In this document: one piece after another, positions 21,325-29,464 of the stretch
Layout of the letters: every line of letters begins with the position of its first letter
How positions within the stretch are numbered: the first letter of the stretch is position 1
Assembly (NCBI RefSeq): GCF_938028825.1
Contig: NZ_CALIZP010000030.1
Coordinates: 1-32,642 of the forward strand
Direction: 5' to 3'
DNA: 32,642 nt
From: an uncultured Cardiobacterium sp.
GTDB lineage: Bacteria > Pseudomonadota > Gammaproteobacteria > Cardiobacteriales > Cardiobacteriaceae
Translations under genes and position numbers: made by a program
Notes under the pieces: model-generated
What the model was told of the DNA's origin: nothing
The model's input: the letters and a program-made list of their open reading frames with translations, nothing else
Databases searched by the model: none

Positions 21325-22350
21325 TCAGTTCCCCGCCAGTTGCCACAGCAGACGCTGATGGGCGACGGCATCGGCGAAGCCGGGCACGCTGTGGCTGCCC
21401 GTGCTCAGGTCGGCATGAACGGCGCGGTAGGTGTCAATCAGGTTGTCCGCTGCCGCCGTGACCGGGTTGAAGGTGTCCGTCCGTCCGCCGCGCGTCACGG
21501 TGATGGTCAGCGGTTCGTACTGGATGTGGCCGCTGTTGCCCGTCGCGCTGATGCGGCAGTTGTCGCATTCGATGTCCATGCGCAGGCCGCTGAGGGCACC
21601 GGAGTAGATGGCGTTAATCAGCCCGCCGTCAGCGGTTTGCCCGCTGAACAGGACGTTATCGGTGGTGGTGCGCGGGATGGTTTCGCCGGTGTCTGCGAGA
21701 TAAACCTGCGGGAAGACGCAGCGGGTGAGTGCCGCCATGTGCGTCAGCTCGCCGAAGAGGTAGCGCAGGGCGGCGAGCAGGTGGGCGAAGGGGATGGTGA
21801 GGGTGTTGACGCCGTTTTCCTGCGCCTGTGCGTAGCGGTAGCGCGAGACGGTTTGCCGCGCCCGCGACGGGTCGCCGCCGAGAATGGTGCAACTGCGCAT
21901 TGTGCCGCTTGCCGCGTCATCAAGGATGGCTTTCAGGCGGCGGACATAGGGCGAATGCACCGCTTGCAGGCCGATGAAGGTGCGGCAATGGTAGCGGTCG
22001 GCGAGGTCGGTCAACGCCTGGGATTGCGCAGGATCGGTACCGAGTGGCCATTCGCAGTAGATGGCTTTGCCGCTGGGGATGATGCTTTCCAGCAGGGCAC
22101 GGTGCTGCGGCAGGTTGACGGCGACGACGAGCAGGTCAATGTCATCGCGCGCCGCCAGTGCCGCCGCACTGGCAGTGTGATAAGGCACACCGTATTTTGC
22201 GGCGGCGGCAGCAGCGCTGGCTGGGCTGCCCGCTGCGAGACCGTTCAGGGTGAAGTATTCCGGCAGGGCGCGCAGAGCGGGATAGTGCGACATTGCGCCC
22301 CAGCCGCCGTTGGCGCTGAGGCCGATGATGCCGACGCGGATTTTTTGCAT
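21325..22350 (-). CDS. Gfo/Idh/MocA-family oxidoreductase, Gal80-like
   Basis: A 341-residue NAD(P)-dependent oxidoreductase. The N-terminal Rossmann domain begins MQKIRVGIIGLSANGGWG, has LVVAVNLPQHRAL in the middle, and CEWPLGTD (about 98-105) replaces the usual EKP-type motif. The C-terminal alpha/beta domain shows the substrate-binding face. The 'GLSANGGWG' loop and CEWPLG place it near Gal80-like proteins of bacteria and fungi. Substrate is unknown; sugars or inositols are usual. AAGGAGA precedes ATG 22350. It follows the small exported protein by 12 bp and precedes the AlkD-like gene by 3 bp. Confidence 0.92.
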   Translation of the reverse strand: MQKIRVGIIGLSANGGWGAMSHYPALRALPEYFTLNGLAAGSPASAAAAAAKYGVPYHTASAAALAARDDIDLLVVAVNLPQHRALLESIIPSGKAIYCEWPLGTDPAQSQALTDLADRYHCRTFIGLQAVHSPYVRRLKAILDDAASGTMRSCTILGGDPSRARQTVSRYRYAQAQENGVNTLTIPFAHLLAALRYLFGELTHMAALTRCVFPQVYLADTGETIPRTTTDNVLFSGQTADGGLINAIYSGALSGLRMDIECDNCRISATGNSGHIQYEPLTITVTRGGRTDTFNPVTAAADNLIDTYRAVHADLSTGSHSVPGFADAVAHQRLLWQLAGN

Positions 22351-22362
22351 GGTTATGTCTCC

Positions 22363-22686
22363 TTATTCAAGTACGCGGGTTTCACCGCTGACCGGATCAT
22401 CGACGCTGACTTTGCCGTCGGCTTTGGCGACTGTCAGGGTAAAGAGGCGCGGCGCGGTGTTCGGGTCGCCGCCGCAGGTGGCGTCATGCTTTTCGCGGAC
22501 ATCAATTTGGTAGTTACCGCTTTCTTCTGCGGCTTCAAAGGCCAGGCACTCGGTTTTCAGCGAGGTCAGCTGGTGCTTTTCCAGCGCGGCGAGGGCGGCG
22601 GCGAAAGCGGCATCTTCGCTGTTAACGGGCGCGGCAACCGCGCTGATGCTGGCGGCGAACAGGGCAGTGAGCAGGATTTTTTGCAT
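22363..22686 (-). CDS. Small exported protein of unknown function (107 aa)
   Basis: Not recognised. It has a clear signal peptide (MQKILLTALFAASISAVAA, cleavage after residue 19). The mature part of about 88 residues has two cysteines (TECLAF and DATCGGD) that could form a disulfide, and a C-terminal strand-rich region (LFTLTVAKADGKVSV). A GAGGAC ribosome site precedes ATG 22686. It is probably periplasmic and cotranscribed with the downstream oxidoreductase gene. Confidence 0.75.
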   Translation of the reverse strand: MQKILLTALFAASISAVAAPVNSEDAAFAAALAALEKHQLTSLKTECLAFEAAEESGNYQIDVREKHDATCGGDPNTAPRLFTLTVAKADGKVSVDDPVSGETRVLE

Positions 22687-22728
22687 GGTGTTGTCCTCGT
22701 AGTGTGGGGGAGAGCGGAAGGTTTAATA

Positions 22729-22755
22729 AAAAACCGCAGACCCGCTGCGGTTTTT
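22729..22755 (-). terminator. Rho-independent terminator of pgk
   Basis: AAAAACCGCAG-ACCCG-CTGCGGTTTTT, 11-bp stem with T run on the minus strand, 16 bp after the pgk stop. It marks the end of the DUF423-cobB-prc-tkt-pgk cluster. Confidence 0.92.
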
Positions 22756-22770
22756 GCTGAGAGGCGCGCT

Positions 22771-23937
22771 TTAGTAGGCGCCGAGGATGTCCAGTCCGGG
22801 CAGTTTTTTGCCTTCGAGGTATTCGAGCATGGAACCGCCACCGGTGGAGATGTAGTCCACTTTGTCTTCGATGCCGAACTGGCCGATGGCCGCGATGGTG
22901 TCACCGCCGCCGGCGAAGGTGAAGCCGGGGCAGGCAGCGATGGCTTCTGACAGTGCTTTGGTGCCTGCGGCAAACGGCGCCATTTCGAAGACGCCGACCG
23001 GGCCGTTCCAGACGACGGTTTTCATTTCGGCGATGATGCGCGCGTAGTTTTCGGCGGTTTTCGGGCCGATGTCCAGGATCATTTCGTTGTCGGCAACATC
23101 TTCGACGTTTTTGACGGTCGCTTTGGCGTCCGCCGAGAATTCGGTGGCAACGACGACATCCACCGGCAGCGGGATGTTGACACCGCGATCGCGCGCTTTG
23201 TCCAGCATGGCTTTGGCGTCGTTGAGCAGATCGGGTTCGTAAAGGGAGGCACCGACATTGATGCCTTCGGCGGCGAGGAAGGTGTTGGCGATGCCGCCGC
23301 CGGGGATGAGGGTGTCCACTTTTTCGAGCAGCGATTGCAAGACCAGCAGTTTGGTGGAGACTTTGGAGCCGCCGACGATGGCGAGCAGCGGGCGAGCGGG
23401 GTTTTTGACGATTTTTTCCAGCGCTTCGACTTCTTGCTGGATGAGCAGGCCGGCAACGGCGACTTTGGCTTTTTCGGCGACGCCGTAGGTGGAGGCCTGG
23501 GCGCGGTGCACGACGCCGAAGCCGTCGCTGACGAAAACGTCGCACAGGGCGGCATATTTTTCGGCGAGCGCCGGGTCGTTTTTCTTTTCGCCTTTGTTGA
23601 AGCGGCAGTTTTCCAGCATGACGATGTCCCCGGCGGCGACTTGCGGCGCTTTGTCGAGGTAGTCCTTGACGAGCGGCACGTTTTTGCCGAGCAGTTTGCC
23701 GAGGTAGGCGGCGACGGGGGCGAGCGAGAAGGCTTCGTCGTATTCGCCTTCGGTGGGGCGGCCGAGGTGCGCCATGATCATCACGGCGGCACCGTGGTCA
23801 AGGGCGTAGCGGATGGTCGGCAGCGCGGCCTGGATGCGGGCGTCGCTGGTGATTTTGCCGTCTTTGAGCGGGACGTTGAGGTCGAGCCGCATCAGGACGC
23901 GTTTGCCGTTGACGTCGATTTCGCTGAGTTTGCGCAT
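22771..23937 (-). CDS. pgk: Phosphoglycerate kinase
   Basis: A 388-residue glycolytic enzyme that transfers phosphate between 1,3-bisphosphoglycerate and ADP. Motifs in order: RLDLNVPL (18-25), MAHLGRPTEG near residue 55-64, the substrate loop LENCRFNKGEKKND, DGFGVVHRAQAST, the hinge GGSKVSTKL, the nucleotide-binding WNGPVGVFE and the C-terminal GGGDTIAA with STGGGSMLEYLEGKKLPG. Length is normal. GAGGAAA precedes the ATG. It lies 28 bp downstream of tkt, a pairing found in many proteobacteria (tkt-epd-pgk), but here epd/gap is missing between them. Confidence 0.97.
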   Translation of the reverse strand: MRKLSEIDVNGKRVLMRLDLNVPLKDGKITSDARIQAALPTIRYALDHGAAVMIMAHLGRPTEGEYDEAFSLAPVAAYLGKLLGKNVPLVKDYLDKAPQVAAGDIVMLENCRFNKGEKKNDPALAEKYAALCDVFVSDGFGVVHRAQASTYGVAEKAKVAVAGLLIQQEVEALEKIVKNPARPLLAIVGGSKVSTKLLVLQSLLEKVDTLIPGGGIANTFLAAEGINVGASLYEPDLLNDAKAMLDKARDRGVNIPLPVDVVVATEFSADAKATVKNVEDVADNEMILDIGPKTAENYARIIAEMKTVVWNGPVGVFEMAPFAAGTKALSEAIAACPGFTFAGGGDTIAAIGQFGIEDKVDYISTGGGSMLEYLEGKKLPGLDILGAY

Positions 23938-23965
23938 GGTTGTTTCCTCTCGGGGTTGTGGGTGT

Positions 23966-25957
23966 TCAGAGCAGGGCTTTGCTTTGGGCGATGATGTTGT
24001 CCACGGTCAGGCCGTAAAGCGGGAAGAGTTCGCCTGCCGGGGCGGAGGCACCGAAGGTGTCGATGCCGATGACGGTGCCGCGGTCGCCGCTGATGCCGCG
24101 CCACGGCAGGGTAACGCCCGCTTCGACGACGACGGTCGGCACGCCTTTGGGCAGGACGGCGGCGCGGTAGGCGGCATCCTGCTGCTGGTAGAGGTCGAGG
24201 CAGGGCATGGAGACGACTTGCACGCGCAGGCCTTCTTCGCGCAGTCTGGCGGCGGCGGCGGTGATGAGCGCGACTTCGGAACCGGTGGCGACGAGGTTGA
24301 GGTCGGGGTTTTTCCCGTCCGCTTCGAGGATGTAACCGCCTTTGGCGATGGCTTTGCGGGTGGCTTCGTCGCGTTTTTGCTCGGGCAACCCCTGGCGGCT
24401 GAGGGCGAGGACGGTTGGGGTGCTCGGGTTCAGGGCGCTGCGCCAGGCGACGAGGGTTTCCTGCTGGTCGCAGGGGCGCCAGACGTTGAGGTTGGGGATG
24501 AGGCGCAACGAGGCGATATGTTCGACGGGCTGGTGCGTCGGGCCGTCTTCGCCGAGGCCGATGGAGTCGTGAGTGAGGACGTAGGTGACGGGCAGTTTCA
24601 TCAGCGCGGAGAGGCGCATGCCGTTGCGCATGTAGTCGGAGAAGACGAGGAAGGTGCCGCCGTAGGCGCGCAGGCCGCCGTGCAGGGCGAGGCCGTTCAT
24701 GATGGTGCTCATCGCGAATTCGCGCACGCCGTAGTGGATGTAGTTGCCGCTGAAGTCGCCGGGGGTAATGCTTTTGGAGGCGGCTTTGCTCCAGGTGAGG
24801 TTGCTGCCGGTGAGGTCGGCCGAGCCGCCGATGAGTTCGGGCAGGTGCGGCAGGAGGAGGTTGATGGCGTTTTCGGAGGCTTTGCGCGTGGCGGTGCTGC
24901 CGCCCGCTTCGTTGTATTGGGCGAGGGCGTTGTCGATGGTGCGGTCAAGGTTTTCCGGCAGTTTGCCGCTCATGACGCGGGCGAATTCCTGGGCTTCGGC
25001 CGGGTATTGGTCCTGGTATTGTTGCCAGATATGTTCCCAGGCGTCTTGCAGTCTGGCGCCTTTTTCGCGCAGGCTGGCCGCCTGATAGGCGCCTTCGGGC
25101 AGTTCGAAGTCGCCTTCGGGCAGGCCGAGCGCTTTTTTGGTCAGCGCGATTTCTTCTTTGCCGAGCGGGGCACCGTGGGTTTTTTCGGTGCCGGCAAGGT
25201 TCGGCGAGCCGTAGCCGATCTTGGTGTGGCAGATGATGAGCGAGGGTTTGCCGGTTTCGGCTTTGGCGGTGTTGATGGCGGTGTTGATGGCGTCGGTGTC
25301 GTGGCCGTCAATGTCGCGGATGACGTGCCAGCCGTAGGCTTCGTAGCGCGCGGCAACGTCTTCACCAAACCACGGCGCGATTTCGCCGTCGATGGAAATG
25401 CCGTTGCTGTCGTAGAGGCAGATGAGTTTACCGAGGCCGAGGGTGCCGGCGAGCGAGCTTGCTTCGGCGGAGACGCCTTCCATCAGGCAGCCGTCGCCGA
25501 GGAAGACGTAGGTGTAGTGGTCGATGAGCGGCAGGTTGTCGCGGTTGTAGCGGGCGGCAAGGTGGCGTTCGGCGATGGCCATGCCGACGGCGGCGGCGAT
25601 GCCCTGGCCGAGCGGACCGGTGGTGATTTCGACGCCGGGAGTGTCGCGATATTCGGGGTGGCCGGGGGTTTTGCTGTGCAGTTGGCGGAAGTTTTTGATG
25701 TCATCCAGCGAGAGGTCGAAACCAGTGAGGTGCAGGAGGGAGTATTGCAGCATGGAGGCGTGACCGTTCGAGAGGATGAAGCGGTCGCGGTTGTACCATT
25801 GGGTGTCGGCGGGGTTGACGCGCAGGTGCTCGCGCCAGAGGACGGCGGCCATGTCGGCCATGCCCATCGGGGCACCCGGATGTCCCGAATTGGCTTTTTG
25901 CACGGCATCCATGCTGAGGATGCGGATGGAGGCGGCGAAGGTCTGGATGGGGGTCAT
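23966..25957 (-). CDS. tkt: Transketolase
   Basis: A 663-residue thiamine-diphosphate enzyme of the non-oxidative pentose phosphate pathway. SGHPGAPMG (24-32), SNGHASML (63-70), the TPP-binding GDGCLMEGVSAEA (154-166), and DSIGLGEDGPTHQPVEH in the pyrimidine domain identify it; the C-terminal domain is complete to ...DNIIAQSKALL. Start set at ATG 25957, with GGAG upstream; the frame extends to 26002, into the prc gene, without support. It lies 28 bp after prc and 28 bp before pgk in the same direction. Confidence 0.97.
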   Translation of the reverse strand: MTPIQTFAASIRILSMDAVQKANSGHPGAPMGMADMAAVLWREHLRVNPADTQWYNRDRFILSNGHASMLQYSLLHLTGFDLSLDDIKNFRQLHSKTPGHPEYRDTPGVEITTGPLGQGIAAAVGMAIAERHLAARYNRDNLPLIDHYTYVFLGDGCLMEGVSAEASSLAGTLGLGKLICLYDSNGISIDGEIAPWFGEDVAARYEAYGWHVIRDIDGHDTDAINTAINTAKAETGKPSLIICHTKIGYGSPNLAGTEKTHGAPLGKEEIALTKKALGLPEGDFELPEGAYQAASLREKGARLQDAWEHIWQQYQDQYPAEAQEFARVMSGKLPENLDRTIDNALAQYNEAGGSTATRKASENAINLLLPHLPELIGGSADLTGSNLTWSKAASKSITPGDFSGNYIHYGVREFAMSTIMNGLALHGGLRAYGGTFLVFSDYMRNGMRLSALMKLPVTYVLTHDSIGLGEDGPTHQPVEHIASLRLIPNLNVWRPCDQQETLVAWRSALNPSTPTVLALSRQGLPEQKRDEATRKAIAKGGYILEADGKNPDLNLVATGSEVALITAAAARLREEGLRVQVVSMPCLDLYQQQDAAYRAAVLPKGVPTVVVEAGVTLPWRGISGDRGTVIGIDTFGASAPAGELFPLYGLTVDNIIAQSKALL

Positions 25958-25985
25958 GCGGGGCTCCGGTTGTGATGGGAACGGG

Positions 25986-28127
25986 TCAGGCGGCGTCTGC
26001 AACGGCGTTTTGTTGCGGGGTCAGGAGTTGCAGGTAGTCGAAGAAGATGTGCAGGGTCTCAAACAGGGCAACATCGGGAACGAAGTTTTCTTTTTCATCT
26101 TCGTCTTCCACGGCGGCGTTGCGTTCTTCGATTTCTTTTTGCGCTTTTTTGTCGGCATTGAGCAGCGGGATGTCTTTGCGCTGCGCCGCTTCGTAGTCGT
26201 CCTGGTATTTTTTCCAGCCGCTGTGTTCGCTTTCGCGGGCGGCGAGGTTGAGCGGCCAAGTTTTCTGGCGGTTCTTTTCGAGGACTTTGTCGATGTATTC
26301 CTGGTAGCGGCGCAGTTCGGGCTTGCCCAGCATACGGGTTTCGTGCAGTTGGCGCAGGGTGGCGAGGGTGCTGTCGGCGATTTTGCCTGCGGGTTTGATT
26401 TTGACGGCGGTGATGGATTTCCACGGCAGGGCGTATTCTTCCGCCTGTTCGCCGACTTCGTCCGCCGCGAAGAGGGCGGGGAGCTGAATGTCGGGCGAGA
26501 CGCCCCGGAATTGGGTGCTGCTGCCGTTGACGCGGTGGAACATGGAGATGGTGAATTTCATCGCGCCGAGGTTGGGAGTGTTGTTGACGACGAAGTCGTT
26601 GAGGTTGACCATCGTTTGCACGGTGCCTTTGCCGAAGCTGTTGCTGCCGATGATGAGACCGCGTCCGTAATCCTGGATGGCGGCGGCAAAGATTTCCGAA
26701 GCGGAGGCGGCGTAGCGGTCAATGAGGACGGCGAGCGGGCCGTCGTAAGCGGTGCCGGCTTCATCGTCGCTTTCGCTGCGCACGCCGCCTTTGGCGTCGG
26801 AGACGATGACGACGGGGCCTTTGTCGATGAAGAGGCCGACGGTTTTCACCGCTTCGTAGAGCGAACCGCCGCCGTTGCCGCGCAGGTCAACGACGACGCC
26901 GTCCACTTTGGCGTCGCGGAATTCTTTGAGCAGGCGCTCAACGTCGCGCGAGGTGCTGCGGTAGTCGCTTTTTTCTTGTTGCGCACCCTCAAAATCCATG
27001 TAAAAGGACGGCAGTTTGATGACGCCGATGCGGCGGGTGATGCCGTCTTCGCTGATTTCTTCGATGGTGGATTGTGCGGCCTGTTCTTCGAGTTTAACTT
27101 CGTCGCGTTCGAGGGTGATTTCGCGCACGCCTTTGGCGGCGTTCGCAGGGTCGATCAACAGACGCACGAGGGTGCCTTTTTTGCCCCGGATGAGATCGAC
27201 AACTTTATCGAGCCGCCAGCCGGTGACATCCACGATTTCACCGTCATGCCCCTGGGCGATGCCGATGATTTCGTCCTTGACGCTGAGTTTGCCGCTTTTG
27301 TAGGCGGGGCCGCCCGGCACGAGTTCGCGGATGGTGACGCGGTCTTCTTCCAGGGAGAGGATGGCACCGATGCCTTCGAGCGAGAGGCGCATGTTGATGT
27401 TGAAGTCTTCGTTGGTGCGCGGCGAAAGGTAGTTGCTGTGCGGGTCGAAGCGGTTGCTGACGACGTTCATGTAGATATCGAAGACGTCGTTCATGCTGAT
27501 TTGGTTGAGGCGGCGCAGGGCGCCGGTGTAGCGGCTGCGCAGCAGTTTCAGCGCTTTTTCTTCGCTTTTGCCGGATACGCGCAGGCGGATAAGCTGGTCT
27601 TCGATGCGTTTTTCCTGTTCGGCCCGGGCGACGGCGACGTCGGCCGGCCACGGTTGCTTTTTGCCGCTTTTGGCTTCGGGATAGGTGATGGTGCTGTCGC
27701 CGCCGAGGTCGAACGGGCGGGACAGGCGTTCCAGCGACCAGCGGTTGAGCGCGTTCGCCCGCTCGCTGTAACGCTGGTAGATGGCCAGCAGCGCGCTGAG
27801 GTCGCCTTTGTTGGCTTGCAGCAGCGCGTCGCCGTAATGCTTGAATTCGTCGATGTCGCTTTGCAGGAAATAGATGTGCGACGGGTCGAGCGCTTGCAGG
27901 TAATCGAGGTGGATGTCGCCGGCAATGGCGGAGAGTTTCTGCTTGCGGTAGTGGTGGTTGACCAGCAGGTTGGTGCCGAGACGGAAGGCTTTTTTGTGTT
28001 CGTTGCTGATAATCAGCGGCTCCGGGGCGTAGTCGGGGACGGTATCGGTGGTGGTTTGGCCCGCGTTGCTGTGCACACAGGCGGAAAGCAGGAGGGCAAA
28101 GAAGATGACGGGTAGTCGTTTCATCAT
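25986..28127 (-). CDS. prc: Tail-specific carboxy-terminal protease Prc
   Basis: A 713-residue periplasmic serine protease that degrades proteins with apolar C-termini and trims FtsI and peptidoglycan hydrolases in E. coli. It starts with a lipoprotein-like signal (LLLSAC, Cys17). A helical N-terminal domain is followed by a PDZ domain (about 250-330) and the S41 catalytic domain, with the Ser-Lys dyad Ser475 (RYAASASEIF) and Lys500 (SNSFGKGTVQ); 25-residue spacing and Asp486 match E. coli Prc. The C-terminal domain is complete. The lipobox means it may be membrane-anchored. It follows cobB by 36 bp and precedes tkt by 28 bp. Confidence 0.95.
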   Translation of the reverse strand: MMKRLPVIFFALLLSACVHSNAGQTTTDTVPDYAPEPLIISNEHKKAFRLGTNLLVNHHYRKQKLSAIAGDIHLDYLQALDPSHIYFLQSDIDEFKHYGDALLQANKGDLSALLAIYQRYSERANALNRWSLERLSRPFDLGGDSTITYPEAKSGKKQPWPADVAVARAEQEKRIEDQLIRLRVSGKSEEKALKLLRSRYTGALRRLNQISMNDVFDIYMNVVSNRFDPHSNYLSPRTNEDFNINMRLSLEGIGAILSLEEDRVTIRELVPGGPAYKSGKLSVKDEIIGIAQGHDGEIVDVTGWRLDKVVDLIRGKKGTLVRLLIDPANAAKGVREITLERDEVKLEEQAAQSTIEEISEDGITRRIGVIKLPSFYMDFEGAQQEKSDYRSTSRDVERLLKEFRDAKVDGVVVDLRGNGGGSLYEAVKTVGLFIDKGPVVIVSDAKGGVRSESDDEAGTAYDGPLAVLIDRYAASASEIFAAAIQDYGRGLIIGSNSFGKGTVQTMVNLNDFVVNNTPNLGAMKFTISMFHRVNGSSTQFRGVSPDIQLPALFAADEVGEQAEEYALPWKSITAVKIKPAGKIADSTLATLRQLHETRMLGKPELRRYQEYIDKVLEKNRQKTWPLNLAARESEHSGWKKYQDDYEAAQRKDIPLLNADKKAQKEIEERNAAVEDEDEKENFVPDVALFETLHIFFDYLQLLTPQQNAVADAA

Positions 28128-28163
28128 AAAAGTTTCGTGTTTGAGCGAGATAGTAAAACTGCG

Positions 28164-28871
28164 TTAGTTTAACATGCTTTCCACCCAGCGCGGGACTTCG
28201 ACCGAGGCCTTGCCGCTGCAAATATGGTGGAAAAGACTGGCACCGTGGCCGGGTTCGAGATTGATTTCATAGGTCTTTGCACCTGCCTGCCGGGCGAGGG
28301 CGACGAAGCCCGCAGCCGGATAGACCTGTCCCGATGTGCCGATGGCGGCAAAGTGGGTACAGTGGGCAAGACGATGTTCGATGGTCGTCATGTAATACGG
28401 CATTTCGCCGAACCAGACGATGTCGGGCCGCATGCCGTGTGCGCGTTTGCAGATTGGGCAGACTGTTTCTGTGGTGCAGTCGTCGTGCCAGTTATCTTGC
28501 ACACTGTCGCAATACAGGCACCGCACACTGAGCAGGCTGCCGTGCATATGCAGCACTTCCGTCGCGCCGCCGCGTTCGTGCAGGTCGTCCACATTCTGCG
28601 TAATCAGCGTCACCCTGCCGGGCAGTGCCTGTTGCAGGCGGGCAAGGGCGATATGGGCGGCATTCGGCTGCACATCGGCATCATGCAGACGGGCGCGACG
28701 GGCGTTGTAAAAATCCTGCACCAGTTTGGGATTGCGCGCGAACCCTTCCGGCGTGGCGACATCTTCCACGCGGTGGTTCTCCCACAAACCATCGCTGGCG
28801 CGGAACGTCGCAATTCCGGACTCGGCGGAAATCCCCGCCCCGGTCAACACCACAATACGCTTTTCCGTCAT
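28164..28871 (-). CDS. cobB: CobB-type sirtuin NAD-dependent deacylase
   Basis: A 235-residue class III sirtuin. It removes acetyl or succinyl groups from lysines with NAD. GAGISAESGIATFR (11-24) and TQNVDDLH (91-98) bind NAD, His110 (HMHG) is catalytic, and the zinc site is Cys118, Cys121, Cys138, Cys141. Tyr56 and Arg59 (FYNARR) form the YxxR pair that recognises succinyl/malonyl groups in SIRT5 and CobB, so desuccinylase activity is likely as well. Its ATG overlaps the stop of the DUF423 gene (ATGA 28868-28871). Downstream genes encode central carbon enzymes, common targets of lysine acylation. Confidence 0.95.
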   Translation of the reverse strand: MTEKRIVVLTGAGISAESGIATFRASDGLWENHRVEDVATPEGFARNPKLVQDFYNARRARLHDADVQPNAAHIALARLQQALPGRVTLITQNVDDLHERGGATEVLHMHGSLLSVRCLYCDSVQDNWHDDCTTETVCPICKRAHGMRPDIVWFGEMPYYMTTIEHRLAHCTHFAAIGTSGQVYPAAGFVALARQAGAKTYEINLEPGHGASLFHHICSGKASVEVPRWVESMLN

Positions 28872-29293
28872 GACTTTTCCCCCGCACAAGCGGCGATAAA
28901 CAGCATCGCCCAGCCCACCAAAAACGCCACTCCGCCGACTGGCACCAGATAGCGCACCTCTTCCGTACCCAAAAATGCCATCACATACAGACTGCCGCAA
29001 AAACAGCACAAACCCAGCAGCCAGCACAGCCCGGCGGCACGGCAAAATGGCAGCGAAAGCCGCAGCGGCAACGTCGCCAGCAGCATCAACGCCAGCGTGT
29101 GCACGATCTGATAACGGTGCGCCTTGTCAAAATAAACGGCGTGCAACCCGCCGAACACATCATGCCCGGCGATAGCGCCGAGCGAGACCCACAAGAACCC
29201 GCTCAATGCGGCGACAAGCAAAAACAGACGTGCCGTGCGGCTGTGCGGATACGCCGCTGCGGGTGGGGGATGATTATGCGACTGCTTGACCAT
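28868..29293 (-). CDS. DUF423 (YgdD-like) membrane protein
   Basis: A 141-residue inner-membrane protein with four hydrophobic segments (about residues 22-42, 63-82, 87-107 and 115-135). The motifs LGAIAGHDVFG, KAHRYQIVHTLALMLL and FCGSLYVMAFLG are diagnostic of DUF423. The N-terminal ~20 residues are hydrophilic, with His and Pro. The function of the family is unknown. Its TGA overlaps the ATG of cobB, and it is the first gene of the leftward cluster. Confidence 0.88.
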   Translation of the reverse strand: MVKQSHNHPPPAAAYPHSRTARLFLLVAALSGFLWVSLGAIAGHDVFGGLHAVYFDKAHRYQIVHTLALMLLATLPLRLSLPFCRAAGLCWLLGLCCFCGSLYVMAFLGTEEVRYLVPVGGVAFLVGWAMLFIAACAGEKS

Positions 29294-29339
29294 AAGACCT
29301 CAATATATAGCGGAAAACCGCCGCCGGGAAACAAATCAC

Positions 29340-29348
29340 TGCTATAAT
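29340..29348 (+). promoter_or_regulatory. Extended -10 promoter for ftsY
   Basis: TGCTATAAT at 29340-29348: a perfect -10 with the TGn extension and no good -35. It lies 117 bp before the ftsY ATG. A small hairpin GCGG-AAAA-CCGC is at 29310-29321. Confidence 0.5.
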
Positions 29349-29464
29349 CCCGCCGCTTTGACGGGTGCGGACACACATATTACCACCGCCCGCCGACAAG
29401 ACATTTCGCCGCACACAAAAACACCGCGCCGCTATCCCGCCCAACCTTACGGAACTACACCCAC

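Noticed and set aside
20491..28115. Very long plus-strand ORFs (up to 819 codons) opposite the Gfo/Idh/MocA gene, tkt and prc
   Set aside because: Each is complementary to a clearly identified conserved gene; composition is typical of antisense frames in high-GC DNA.
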